Source of the DNA: Gnetum montanum | Lineage: Eukaryota > Streptophyta > Gnetopsida > Gnetales > Gnetaceae | NCBI GenBank assembly: GCA_015680685.1 | Contig: MNCI01023831.1 | Coordinates: forward strand, 67,532-131,531 | Direction: 5' to 3' | DNA: 64,000 nt | In this document: positions 45,024 to 57,200 of the stretch, piece by piece | Position numbering within the stretch: the first letter of the stretch is position 1 | Layout: each line of letters opens with the position of its first letter | Program-made: the position numbers and the translations under genes | The notes under the pieces: generated by a model | What the model was told of the DNA's origin: nothing | What the model saw: the letters and a program-made list of their open reading frames with translations, nothing else | Database searches by the model: none

Positions 45024-46570
45024 ATGGGCCAATTTTCTTAGCCTAAAGAATGTAGCTACCAACAAGATTGAATCTTGATGCCCAAGAGGTAGTATCTTTC
45101 TTGCAATAGCAAAAATCCCTAAAAATATTTTGGAATGTTGCTACTTTCTTGGTGCATCTGAAAGAGGGTGAGGGGGCAACTGTCTTGGTGATGTAGCACC
45201 ATGGTCTGGAGACAGTAGTAGAGGTGGTTGCTGATAGAATTGTTAAAGCATTGAATAGACCTATGATATCTCTACCAAATGTTTCTACACTCAGAGATGT
45301 GTAGACGTCTATAGCAATAGGTAGCAATAGATTGAGTGCAGATTGGCATAAGGAGTTATTACGCTAACTAGTGAGAATTGAGCAACCAATTCTGGATATA
45401 TTTGATCTTCCATATACAATCACTACAACCTAGTCAGAGTTGCTATAAGTAAATGGAAAGTGCATTATATTGGAGGGGCAACTTGAAATAGCCCAAGCAC
45501 AAAACCAATACTTGGCTACAGACGTTGCTAAATTAAGAGCCCATCTTGTTGATCCTATGTTTCTCAACCTTGCATTGACACATGATGAAGCTTGTAAACA
45601 ACTTTAGAAAAACCTCAAAAAGTTTGACAATGCCAAGGAGATGATGCTCTTTGATCAGTCCTTGGTCAATGNAAAACATAAATCTCTCCATGAAGCAAGT
45701 CTAAGCTCTTTGCCAAAATATGCAATAGAAATAGCCACCTAGAAAAATTAGGCTCTCAAATTTGAGATAGTCAAAAATCACTACAAAGATTAAGTCAATC
45801 TACAAATAGAGATTAATAAAAGACACATCCAGATGGCAAAGGTGAAAGTTAATAGGGCCCTCTAGTAGTTCAAGAAAGAACATGATGTCTAGTAGCCTAT
45901 CTTTCATGGGCTTAATGACTACAACAAAGTAGAAATTTGCATGAAAGAGTTGCAAATCAAGAAGATGATAGAGAATATGAAGCTTGCCAATCTCTATTAT
46001 GCAAACTTAGCAATGCTGGCTACCCAATGACCATAATCAAAATTATAGAAGCAAGTGGCCAGCTCGTACTTACTCTATGAGGCAAAGTTCAAAACCCATA
46101 AAGAGATCAAGTAGAAGCTTGAGATTGCTAATGTTGAACTTGAGGTTCTTAGGACATGATTCACTGATTAGAGATCAACTAGTTAGAACCTCGCTAAAAG
46201 TATGAACTACTACTAGTTAGATCAACTAGTTGTAGAATGTTCTTAAGGTGTTTGACGCTAAATGTAAACTTTTTCCCTAGTTTTTCAACATGAAGGAGTT
46301 GTTCATGGAAATTCCCTATGCTTGGGATGTTCCTACATTGGCCTATAAAAGCGATGCTTCAAGGACTATGCATGATCCCCAGGGGTAAGGAGGAGAAGAT
46401 GAATGCACTGTAGGATGCCTTCTATCTTTCACTAGAAGTTGTAATTGTCACAGGTCAACCAAAACTCCCTCAACCATTGCATGTGCCTGAAGTAGGAGAA
46501 GGTCCTTTAGATGCTTAGGAACCTCCATCTCTAGGAACCATTTGAGCTTCTTCTATGTCTTCATGCCATC
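45024..46570 (+). pseudogene. Coiled-coil ORF of element D (decayed)
   Basis: Equivalent to C from about 33790 to 35525. Shared blocks include a Lys/Gln-rich helix with VNLQIEINKRHIQMAKVKVN (about 45800-45860), KELQIKKM, a YLLYEAKFKTHKEIK block (about 46065-46110) and the Pro-rich end (GQPKLPQPL..EVGEGPL..QEPPS, about 46455-46535). Stops are mainly TAG at Gln. The correspondence with C across the helices supports a once-coding gene. No function is recognised. Confidence 0.6.
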
Positions 46571-46775
46571 AAAGGAGTTGTGTTTGTCATTTTTGTCCTA
46601 GTGTTTAATTATGTTGTTCTAAATACCAAGTTTTGTAATTATTATAACCGTACACTTGGGCACTTAGTTTTTGTTGTGTTATTTATGCGTTATTTTGTAT
46701 ATCAGTAATTCCATACCTTCCCAAGTATCTTTTGTTGTTGACTCAAGGATGAGCTTTCATTTAGCCATGGGGGTA

Positions 46776-47631
46776 TGATGAGTCATGTCAACGAGGCCTC
46801 GTTGATGCAATCACGTCGATGTGGAATTTGATGCATTGATGTGGCCCCATCAATGCAATGTCTATTTTGGCCTTTAGATATGCACTCACCAACCACATTT
46901 ATGGCATAATTCTCATATTTGTAATAGAGCTCTTATAGTCTTCTTTTTTAAAACCTACAATATTTTTCTAAGTGATCACAATAGGAGTCAAAGAGTGTAT
47001 AGATTTTCATTCGAGCACTATTGTACTTGAGCACATCAATGTATGTGATAATAAAAAAAAGCTTTGTAATAAACCTTGTAGCACTTTAAAGTACATTAAT
47101 TGTTTCGTTTATGCATTTAGTATTTTATGCAATTTTCTTTAATGCTTTAAGTAATCAAATAATTATTTAATTAATAAATTAAGCTAAATTAATGTGATAA
47201 ATTAAGCACATAAGTATGACCACTTTAAGCATACACTTGACACTTGGTAATCCCAATAACGCTTAACGTTTGGTAACCTAGTAGTGTTCAACATGTTAAA
47301 GATGTGTACGACAAGTGGGAACAAATTCTTATGATAGGATTAGTTAAACTGTAGCTAGTTATATTAAATTAGCATTAAATATCTTTAATTCTCTATTATT
47401 TATTCTTAGGTGACTTAGAACATAAAACATAAAAATGACAAAAATCATATGCCTTAGTTGCACTTTACCATACCTTTGCATTTTACAAGTGTAATTAGGA
47501 AGACAATGATTAGTTTCACTTCCTAGAGACTAGTATAGTTGGAAGGATATGAGTCTACAGAATTCGACTAAATCAATCATGAACACTTTGTGATTTGTAT
47601 GGTTGGGCATAGGTGTACTCACCACTCATCA
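46776..47631 (+). repeat. 3' LTR of element D
   Basis: 856 bp, TGATGAG...CTCATCA. U3 starts with palindromic AACGAGGCCTCGTT and TCGATG/CATTGATG motifs. Similar to the LTR of C, less so to those of A, B and H. Confidence 0.85.
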
Positions 47632-48075
47632 AGAGCTATATCATTAGCATACACCAAAAGGTTAACAAAGTAATCCTTAATTTTAATAGAGTATCTATTT
47701 GGAATTTTCTACATCCACTCCTTGAGTTTATTAATAAAAATACTAAAAAGTGGAGGTGAAAAGGAACAATCTTTTTCACCCTAATATAACTATGCAATAA
47801 AGCATTTTTATGGGGCTGGTGATTTGTGATCTATATATGTTCCTCTTAGTAAAATTTTCAATAATAGTTACCAAACATGGAGAAGTACCCATGTCTTGTA
47901 ATTACTCCTATAACTTTATTTGATTAAATGAATCATATGCTTTAGAGAAATCTACAAAGCAAACAAAAGTTCTTTTATTTTTTCCTTTTGCATAAGAAAA
48001 ATACATAGTATGTGTAGTAAACACTTCATCAGTAAAGTTACTAAGTTTCCTTTATACAAGAAATATACATAGTAT
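47632..48075 (-). pseudogene. LINE reverse-transcriptase fragment 1
   Basis: On the minus strand: FVDFSKAYDSFN (about 47971-47924), then the KKDCSFSPPLFSIF block (about 47795-47750; usual form GVRQGCPLSP), then LLVYANDIAL (47660-47632), where the metal-binding box is YADD in active elements. The order and motifs are those of L1-type plant LINE RT. It stops exactly where the LTR of D begins, so D inserted in or beside it. Right boundary approximate. Confidence 0.75.
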
Positions 48076-48660
48076 TGTACCACATGCCATTAGTTTGGTT
48101 TTAATAACACTAACTCTCATCTCTAAGATAATACAAAAATCATCTAATATTTGAAGCATTTACTTCATTTAAACTTGAGTATTTGTTATAAGAACTACAT
48201 CTATAGCAAACATTAAAAAAATTATAGGAAAATTTTCAACTTTAAAGATTCTAGTGCAATAGGGAACATCCATTATTCTAGTTTGTTAATAAAGATGCTA
48301 GATAAAGTCAAGACATGTGGATATCCTTGTTTCACCCTAATATTATTATTTAAAATAAAATTTTTCTAGTTGTTATTATTCAAGAATATAATTTGTGCTA
48401 TACTAAATAACTTTTGGATAGAAAATATAAGATCTTCAAAGTATTAATATCCTTTTATCAACTTGATAATTTATATAGAATAATATAGTCACAAGCTTTC
48501 AAAAAATTCATAGGGATTAAAAACTTATTTGAATATCTTTACCTTGGTCCATACAATACCTTAATGTAATCAAGTGATATACTATGGAGATATGTTGCTT
48601 GAAACCTACATGTGATCCTACTTGAACATTGTTTAATTCTAACCAACTATTAATCTTTCT
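48076..48660 (-). pseudogene. LINE reverse-transcriptase fragment 2
   Basis: A second RT copy in the same direction: KACDYIILYKL-like segment (about 48500), NNNIRVKQGYPH (about 48345-48305), then MFAIDVVLITN (48217-48183), where FADD is expected. Because the RVKQG and YADD-like blocks occur twice in tandem order, two LINE fragments are joined here. Very AT-rich and without long frames. Confidence 0.65.
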
Positions 48661-48670
48661 AACAATAAGG

Positions 48671-48730
48671 TATAAGCCTAGTGGTAAGGATCTTGGCATA
48701 GTAGCCCTAGATCACAAGTTTGATTCTACT
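48671..48730 (+). repeat. SINE-like (tRNA-derived) fragment
   Basis: Contains CCTAGTGGTAAGG (A-box-like, 48678-48690) and GTTTGATTCT (B-box-like, 48718-48727; GTTCGATTC after C-to-T). The spacing is about 30 bp, as in polymerase III promoters of plant SINEs. A decayed tRNA is possible, but no cloverleaf is evident. Confidence 0.4.
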
Positions 48731-48862
48731 AGGTAGCATTAAGTTATAAATTTTTTTAAAAATTCCATAAAAAGGAAATTTTAAAATTAGTTTGATAAAT
48801 TTGAGGATCAATCCATGTTTAGAAATACATAATGGTTGCTTAGCATTATAGTTAACGAATCG
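48731..48862. other. Short AT-rich spacer before element G
   Basis: No gene or repeat recognised. The true start of the G LTR could lie within the last few bases. Confidence 0.35.
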
Positions 48863-49685
48863 TGATATCGAGGTCGCAATTTTGCATCCGCGATATCAAG
48901 TCCACGATATCAAAGCCTGCCATGCATTGTCAGAAACCTGATATCAGGACCTATCTCTTGGCCTATAAATAAGAGGTGAGTGCACTTGGTTTGATATTAG
49001 ATAGTTAGACCCTTACCCAAACTCTTGCCTTTTCTCCCTCTAAAAGTTAGAATTATTTCTGCGTGCTCATAGTAGGATTCATAAAGTGAATGAATCTTTA
49101 TTCAAGCATTGTGTACCTAAGCACACCTTGTGTATGGAAATAAAGATAAACTTTGTGATAAACCTTGCAACATTCAAAATAGATTAATTAATGCTAATTA
49201 CTATTACTTAATGCTTTCCTGAGTTAATTAATGATTCTCTCTCCCCCTACAACTCTCCTAAGTAAGCACACATAGTACGATCACTTCGAGCATGTGTTTA
49301 ACACTTGGTAACCCAGTAATGATTAGTGTTTGGTAATCCCAGTAGTGTTGCATTAGTTCAGGATGTGTACAACAAGTGAGAATGGATACTGGTGTTAGGA
49401 TTAGTTAGAGCCTAGTTAATGAATAGTTAAATTAAATTAGTTTCTTAATTATCTCTATCTCCTCCCTTACTAGCACAAGACATAAAAATATATAAAAAAT
49501 CATATGCCTAAAGTTTACTTAATCATACAACCATGACATACAAGTAATCTTGCAAAGACAACAATTGGCCAACCCATCCTTGTTCCACCAAGGTGTGTAA
49601 GCACTTAGTCCTTGGAATTTGATAGGATCATGTCTGTACATTCGTATTCATATGGTTGGGTGTAGGGGTACCTTGCTACTCATCA
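48863..49685 (+). repeat. 5' LTR of element G
   Basis: Ends CTCATCA at 49685. The start is eroded (TGATATCG at 48863 is the best candidate, by analogy with TGATG in relatives). Contains four to five CGATATC-type palindromes, and TATAAATA at 48964-48971. Confidence 0.75.
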
Positions 49686-49686
49686 T

Positions 49687-49704
49687 TAGCACCATTGCCA
49701 GGGA
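49687..49704 (+). other. Primer-binding site of element G (tRNA-Asp type)
   Basis: TAGCACCATTGCCAGGGA matches 14 of 18 bases of TGGCGCCGTTGCCGGGGA. All four differences are G-to-A. Confidence 0.75.
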
Positions 49705-49829
49705 CTTTGTTGTTTGTGCACTAATTTAAACTTAGGAAATCTTTTTACATCATTGGAACGAACCCTTAGGGTTGGTTATAAAAGAAAAAAACAAGAAGAA
49801 GAATATTACACACTCAAGAGACAATCATA

Positions 49830-52800
49830 TCCCCTTCTTCGTAAGAAAGTGTTTCACCACCTAGGTCTAATATAGGGAATAATCAGAGGCATAGTACACA
49901 TCATAATCTACCAATCCCCCAAAAATTTCACATGGTATATGTTCATCCTAATGAGTATGTACCGAACTTTACCTTTATCCTCCACCAGGATGAACAACTA
50001 CATTGGCAAGACTTAGAAGGTAACATAGTGTTATCTCCCGATCGCTCAATCCTAAGCATGCTTATTCATGATCTAACACACGAATTGGTATGCAGCATTT
50101 ACAAGCCGATTACATTGTGCATGATCATGACTCAAGAGAGTATCGACCGCCAGAGGCACAATGTCAAAGGGACTTACAACAAGAGAGACATCACAAGTCT
50201 ATGAAGGGTAAGTGGTCCCATGATGCTCCACATGTCCTACGTGAAATTGAGGATGGTGAACCTGCCTCAAGCAGTCATCCACATAATGATGTTCCTCCCG
50301 TTGACTTTGGTCAAGGGGTTGTGCATCAGAATCTTTACTTAACTATCCATAACCTAAATTTTGATACCGATAGACATAAAGGGGCTAAAAAAGGAACATG
50401 AACACATGACAAATATGGACATCCCGATTATAACCACGATCATGGCTACGACCACTGAAGAGAATGAAATAGGCACCAACATGGTGACATTCCTCCTTCT
50501 TCTTCACTTTCATCATCTCCTTCATCCTCTCATTCAGGATCTAGATGCAGTCATAAAGAAAAAGACCATGAGGATAAGTGTAGATGAAATGGGAGTCAGA
50601 GACACAATAGCCAAGAAAGGGGACAAGAGCACTCTAGAGAATCATAGCACAGAAGGAGGGAGAGGAGGGAACCACATAAGCATCATAGACACCATAGACA
50701 AAATGATCATGATGAACCCCTACTTACCACACATAGTATGTTAGACATAACTAAGACCATTAGGATGCCAACAAAGCACCAAAAGGATAGTAGGATCAAG
50801 AGATTATACATGAACAATATCCCATGATTTGAAGGGCGATACAACATTGCTCCTCAAAATCATCTACAAGCATTCTATGATGCATGTTCCTTGCAAAACA
50901 TAGAAAACGAGTGGCAAAAATTAAAGTTGTTTCCATCGACACTGATCAAAGAAGTGGAAATCTAGTATTAGTCCTTAGAACTGGAATCTATTCGTAGGTG
51001 TTGTACCATGTTAGAATTGTTCAATGATAAGTACCAAACGTACTCCCAAGTGTCCAACCTGTGAAAGCAAATGCAAGGATGGAAACAAGGAGACACGAAT
51101 CATTGGATGCTCCCTTGGGTTGATATTATGCATTATTACATCATTTCCCAGGCCATGGTTACTTAAAGAGGGATCAACTACACCATCTCATAGATGGGCT
51201 TAGGCATGAAACACAAAGAACCCTTGGGAATTATACCTAAGAAACATAATCCGAGCTTAGGACCCATCAAGTTCAAAGATTATTGAAGAAAGTTGCTAAA
51301 GAGGAAGGTGAGTTAAGGCAAAGAGAGAGTATGAAGAAATATAATAGAGATCCTTCCCTTCAAAAGAAGGGAGTACTATTTTATGAGGATGAAGAAGAGT
51401 CACCACTCGAAGAGACGGTGAATAGGAAAACTTTGCCCATTCAAAAATTAGCATCGAAAGTGTCAGCAAAGGTAGACTAGATGTGGGACTCCCTAAATAA
51501 TAGATTTTAAACTATTCTCAAAATAGTAGAGGAGTCTAGAGAGCGAGGTAGTGACCATGGAAAAAGAAAAAGTATAGAAGCTAAACATGAACGTAACAAG
51601 GGTAAGGGAAAAGTTTCCATCATCAAAGAGATTGTGGAATTAGATACAAACAATGATAGTGAATGTGAGATATGCCAATATGACCATCCTAAAGGATGTT
51701 GCCCTATAATCTCACATCTACAAGAGTCTAGAATGTAAGTACTCAACCCATGATTAAATAAAAGGCAAACACCCCGAAGGTTACCTTATTCCTAAGGTAA
51801 CCCAAGACAATTCCACCAACCCTTAACGTATTATCCAAGTGGAACTCCATCACAACTGATCAAGCAATATCAATAATGGTAGTACCCACAATCATGGAGA
51901 ATGCCACCACCAAGGTAATAGTATCCTTACTGGAAACCTGACCCATATGGATATTATGTGCAGTAGTCAATCTCTCCATGTGACTCTACTAATCATGTTA
52001 CTTCTCAACCTCACTACCAAACTCGTGAGTATTATAGGACTCCTTCTCCTAGGATTGATGCTTCACAAACATACCATCATTCTTATCCAGTTGCATCTCT
52101 TCCACCCTTAACTCCATTACCACTTGCTCCAGCTATGTAGGGTGAGCTCCTTGCCCAACCGTAGCAATGTAATGCCAGAACATATATTAACCCTTAACCT
52201 ACTATTGGTTCTGACAACCACATAAAGAAACAACATTTCTTTAAAACCAATAGTTCAACTAAGCCCTTGCAACCACAAGCAACTGATTCTTCAACCGCCT
52301 CACAATCACTTAAAACTTCAAAGCTCCCTTCAACTCAAAAACTACACTCAACACATACAATCATGTTAACTCATGTCATCATCAATTAGATAAAAGTTGA
52401 CCATCTTCCTAGGAAATTCTTTGATCCTAGGAGTCCTCTAATATATCTACAAATTTCTAGAAATAAGCTGTGCAAAGCTCTTTTGGATTTTGATTTCAGT
52501 GTCAACTTAATCTCTCAAGAAATGTACAAAGCTTGATACCAACCTCCCTTAAAAAGGAGTAACATTTGCTTAGAGTTGGCCAACCATTCCATCACTATCC
52601 CATTAGGACTAGTGGAGGACATTGTTACCACTGTTTATGGGTGGTCATACCCAGTTGACTTTCTATTAATTCAAGTGAACAACGGTAAGAGAGACTTCCC
52701 AATCATAATGGAAAGAGCATGGCTAAGCATAGTTGATGCATGCTTTGGAATCCATGATCTTTCCTTGGAAATATCAAAGGAGAATACATTTGGAAAGATT

Positions 52801-53108
52801 GAGAAGAAGAAAGTTCCATGCATTGCATATAGTGACACAAGGTGTAATTTTGTGCAGAAGTCATGGTTTATACAAAGTTTAACATTGCCTGCATGCAATC
52901 AATGTGCACAAGTGACAAACATACAGAGATGCCTATATGCAACAACCACACAACAAGAAGGCACCCAGTGACTGACAGCTAATCAAGAGAATAGTTCAAC
53001 TATATGCATGGAACCAACTGAGGGTTTGACTTGCACTTACATCGATAGCATAGATGCACTAGAGCAAGTCCATCACCAACATCCAAGCCTTAACCTTGAA
53101 AAAATCAA
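49830..53108 (+). pseudogene. gag-protease of element G
   Basis: The start codon seems lost: ATA stands where B and H have ATG near 49830. The first block (from 49932) shifts frame near 50080. Capsid-like region about 50870-51260; charged region 51283-51640; zinc knuckle CEICQYDHPKGCC (51663-51701) intact; protease 52480-52970. The protease motif reads Asp-Phe-Asp instead of Asp-Ser-Gly (about 52490), so it is inactive. TGA at 52969 stands where Trp is expected. Its last codons are interrupted by H. Confidence 0.8.
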
Positions 53109-53114
53109 TGGGGG
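53109..53114 (+). repeat. Left target duplication of H (TGGGGG)
   Basis: TGGGGG before H and again after it at 59862-59867. Five bases are usual for this group; the sixth may come from slippage in the G run. Confidence 0.75.
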
Positions 53115-54114
53115 TGATGAGACGTGATTCGCACAAGCCGCGATATCGCGGCCGCCGTGATATCACATCCCCTACGATATTGCATATGCGATATCGCGTT
53201 GTCCCCTACGATATCGCATACGCGATATTGCAGTCCGCCACCAAATCTATAAATAAGAGGTGGCACTCCCTTCATTTCCCAATCCTGGCTAGAAGTAGCG
53301 AAGCTCTGGTAGATTGATCACTCTAGAGTTAGATTAATTTCCCATGTGCCCGCAATAGGTGTCCTAGAGTGAACGGCTCTTTATTCAAGCAACTCTGTAA
53401 CCTGAACACAAGTTGTGTACGACAATAAAGATGAACTTGATTGGATAAACCTTGCAGTACATGGTTTTATTTNNNNNNNNNNNNNNNNNNNNNNNNNNNN
53501 NNNNNNNNNNNNNNNNNNNNNNNNNNNNNNNNNNNNNNNNNNNNNNNNNNNNNNNNNNNNNNNNNNNNNNNNNNNNNNNNNNNNNNNNNNNNNNNNNNNN
53601 NNNNNNNNNNNNNNNNNNNNNNNNNNNNNNNNNNNNNNNNNNNNNNNNNNNNNNNNNNNNNNNNNNNNNNNNNNNNNNNNNNNNNNNNNNNNNNNNNNNN
53701 NNNNNNNNNNNNNNNNNNNNNNNNNNNNNNNNNNNNNNNNNNNNNNNNNNNNNNNNNNNNNNNNNNNNNNNNNNNNNNNNNNNNNNNNNNNNNNNNNNNN
53801 NNNNNNNNNNNNNNNNNNNNNNNNNNNNNNNNCTAGTTAATTTAGACTTAGGTCCTTAGTTAGAGTTAGTTAGATTTCTCAACCCTTTCCCTAATAGCAT
53901 AGGAGAAAAACCAGAAAAGACCAAACGAATCATATACCTCGAACTTACTTAACCATACAACATGACAACAACAAGTAATTCTGGGAAGACAACGAATGAT
54001 TAACCCCAAGTGTTCCATGGGGTGTTTTGGCATTTAGTCTGCGGAGTTCGACCAGATCGCACGTGCTACGCTCGTTTCGTATGGTTGAGTGTAGGGGTAC
54101 CTTGCCACTCATCA
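53115..54114 (+). repeat. 5' LTR of element H
   Basis: TGATGAG...CTCATCA. The first 130 bp contain six CGATATCG-like palindromes and a GCGGCCGCC run. TATAAATA at 53248-53255. N gap at 53473-53832. Confidence 0.9.
53473..53832. other. Assembly gap (360 N)
   Basis: A run of 360 undetermined bases within the 5' LTR of H. In B the same interval holds the duplicated GCGGAATGAGTACGACTT block, which could explain an assembly failure. Confidence 0.95.
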
Positions 54115-54115
54115 T

Positions 54116-54133
54116 CGGTGTCGTTGCCGGGGA
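54116..54133 (+). other. Primer-binding site of element H (tRNA-Asp type)
   Basis: CGGTGTCGTTGCCGGGGA, 15 of 18 bases identical to the tRNA-Asp complement. This is the best-preserved site in the window. Confidence 0.85.
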
Positions 54134-54255
54134 CTAAGTGTCTATGCACTGAATTGAACATAAGGGATATCACTCACCTCGTTGTAAGCCTTAACGAACC
54201 TTCGGGGGTTAATCAATAGAAAAATATCTAACAGAAAATTAGCACACCAATAAAA

Positions 54256-57200
54256 ATGCCTTCTTCTCATAAGAGAAACTCACCACCTAAGGACCATACA
54301 AGAGACAGTCGGCAACATAAAAAACATAACCAAAATTAGCCAAGTCCTAAACAATACAAGATAGTTTATACTCATCCCGATGAGTATATTCCAAACTTTA
54401 CTTTTATTCTCCATCAAGACAAACAACTACGGTGGAGAGATTTGCAAGGTAACATTGTGTTACCCCCAGATCGTTCAGTCCCTAACATGCTTTTCCGTGC
54501 CTTGGCACAGATTGGCATGCAAGAACATTACGCTAAATACGTTGCGGATGATTTTGACATGAGGGATTATTATCCCACAGATGCCCAACGTATGCGAGAC
54601 TTAAGGCAGGAGAGTCAACATACATTTCTGAAGGGCAAGACCCTGCACGTCCTTAGCAAAATAGGAGATGAGGAACCCCTTATCACGGGTTCTTTAGCAA
54701 AGGATGTTTCCCCTCCTAACGATGGTGAGAAGGATGGGTATTAGAACTTAAGATCAACAATACATATCCCTGGTTTTGATGCCCGTGAACACCAGCTATT
54801 CACAGAGGAAACCACCACTCACACTAAGGACGAGCACTTTGATCGTCACAACGATCGGGGCTGCAGCAACTGAAGAGAAGGCAAGAAACATCGTCATGGC
54901 GATGGTTCCCCTTCTTCTTCCCCTTCTTCACATCATTCACCCTCTCCTTCCACATCTGGGCGCAGCCACCATGAACATAAAGGTGAGGATAAAAGTAAAA
55001 AGGATGAAAGACCTTGACAGGAAAGTCGAGAGAGAGGACAAGGGCAAGGACGTAGGGAAAGTAGGGAATCATGCAGATATCATAGGCTTCATGAAAGAGA
55101 TGATCATGAAGAGCCCCTACTTGAAACCTGAAGCATGATTAACATAATAGAGGCAGTTAGGATTCCCACAAGGCATTTAAAGGATAGTCGAATCAGGCGA
55201 TTAGACATGAACAATATCCCACGATTTGAAGGGGGATACAGTGCTGATCCGCAAAATCATTTACAGGCATTCCATGATGCCTATGCCTTGTAGAATATAG
55301 ATAGTGAGTGGTAGAAACTTAAGTTGTTCCCAAGGACACTCACCAAGGAAGCAAAGAATTGGTACCGGTCCTTAGAACTGGAAACCATTAGGAGGTGGAG
55401 TACGATGCTAGAACTGTTCAACGAAAAGTATCAAACATACTCCAGAGTGTCCAATTTGCGTAAGCAGATCCAAGGCTGAAAGCAAGGTCATCACGAACCC
55501 TTGGATGCTGCCATGGCCCACTACTACACATTGTTACATCGTTTCCCGGGCCATGGGTATGCACAGCGGGATCAACTGCATCACATCGTGGATGGGCTAA
55601 GGCATGAAACGAGACGAACCCTTGGAACTTATGCCCAAGGGAGACTGTCACAACTTAGAGCCCATGAAATTCAAAGCTTGTTCGAGCAAGTAGCAACTGA
55701 AGAAGGTGAGCTACACAAAAGGGAAAGTGCAGAGGAATACAACTGTGATTCCTTCCTTCGAAAGAAGGGAGTGAAATTTTGTGATGAAGAGGATGAGTCA
55801 CCAATCAAAGAGTTGGTGAACCGGAAAACCTTGCCAATCCAAAAGTTAACAACAAAAATAGCGGTTAAGGTAGATCAAATGTGGGATTCCTTGGACTCAA
55901 GAATTGAAACAGTCTTGAAAATTATAGAAGAGTCTAAGGTTGAGCAAGGTAGTGACAAAGGAAAGAACAAGATGAGAGATTTAAGCCTTGCACATAACAA
56001 GGGTAAGGAAAAAATCACTAACTCCGATGTGGCTGTAAATTCTGATTCAGACAATGATGGTGGATGCGAGGTCTACTACTATGACCATCCTAAGGGATGT
56101 TGCCCCATTATCTCACATCTACAGGAGTCTGGGGTGTATGTGCTAAATCCAAGACTCAACCAACGGCAAACACCCCAAAGGTTACCTTATCCACAAGGTA
56201 ACCTAAGGCAGTTCCACCAACCACTAATGTATTATCCAAGTGGAACTCCACCTCATCCCATCGAACAACACTAGTAGTGGCATCACCCACAGTCATGGGG
56301 GATGCCACCGCCAACACAACAATACCCTTACCGGTAGCCTAATCCTTATGGTTATTGTGTGCAGCAGTCAGTTTTTCCAGGTGATTCTATAGTTTACATA
56401 AACCCTCCACGTTACTACAGAATTCAGGAGTATTTTAGAACTCCTCCTACTCCAAGAAATATTTCATACCCATGCTATCCTCCAAATCCATCCGCATCTC
56501 TTACACCAGTAGTCCCACCACCAACCACTCCAAAAAAGCCTAGAGTAATTCCTACTCAACCACAACAACATAACACTACAAGAGCTGCAAACCTTCAACC
56601 CGCTACTGGTTCTGACAACTGTACAAAGAGAAGGCCTTTCTTCAGAACCAAAAGCCCAAACAAGCTATCACAACCACAAGTGGTTGAGCCCCAAAATGCC
56701 TCTCCATCAAATAAGGCTTTGGATCTCCCTTCAAGCCAACAACAGAGCTCAACGCACACGGGTATGTTGACACATACTGTTAATGACTGGACCAAGGTAG
56801 GCCACCTTCCCAGGAAATTCCCTGATCCTGAAATCCCCCTAATCTATCTACAAGTCACTGGGAATGAACCTTTTAAAGCTCTTTTGGACTCAGGTTCCAG
56901 AGTTAACTTAATATCACAAGAGATGTATAAAGCCTGGAACTTGCCTCCACTAAAGAAGAGCAATATTCACTTAGAGCTGGCTGACCAGTCCATCACTACT
57001 CCCTTGGGAATGGTGGAGGATATTGCTACCACTGTAGGTGGGTGATCATACTCGGCTGATTTCCTAGTGATACCAGTAAACAACAACAACGAAGGGGACT
57101 TCCCAATTATAATGGGAAGGGCATGGCTTAGTACAGTAGATGCATGCCTTAGGATCCATGATCTTTCCTTAAAAATCTCTAAGATAAACATATGTGGAAA

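Larger units (their letters stand above)
45024..47631 (+). mobile_element. Element D, right part: second copy of the coiled-coil family
   Basis: Continues the C-like sequence after B: coiled-coil ORF (to about 46570), tail, purine tract (46767-46775) and 3' LTR (46776-47631). A single N at 45672 coincides with about 190 bp missing relative to C. The LTR end abuts a LINE fragment. Confidence 0.82.
48863..53114 (+). mobile_element. Element G, left part: pol-bearing Athila-like retrotransposon
   Basis: 5' LTR, primer site and gag-protease. Cut at 53114 by H and continuing at 59862. The join is unambiguous because TGGGGG stands on both sides of H and removing H links the protease end to the KQEPLELK start of RT, as in F. 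Confidence 0.88.

Noticed and set aside
48671-48730. Functional tRNA gene
   Set aside because: A- and B-box-like motifs are present but no acceptor stem or cloverleaf can be folded; SINE-like remnant preferred.
53415-53859. Long open frames over the N run
   Set aside because: Artefact of undetermined bases.
54776-55138. Open frame overlapping the Gag hinge of H (similar frames in A at 4252-4527 and in G at 50361-50744)
   Set aside because: It lies in the +2 frame of a simple-sequence, Ser/His-rich Gag hinge. The Gag frame is the one with conserved blocks on both sides; the second frame recurs only because the low-complexity DNA is shared.
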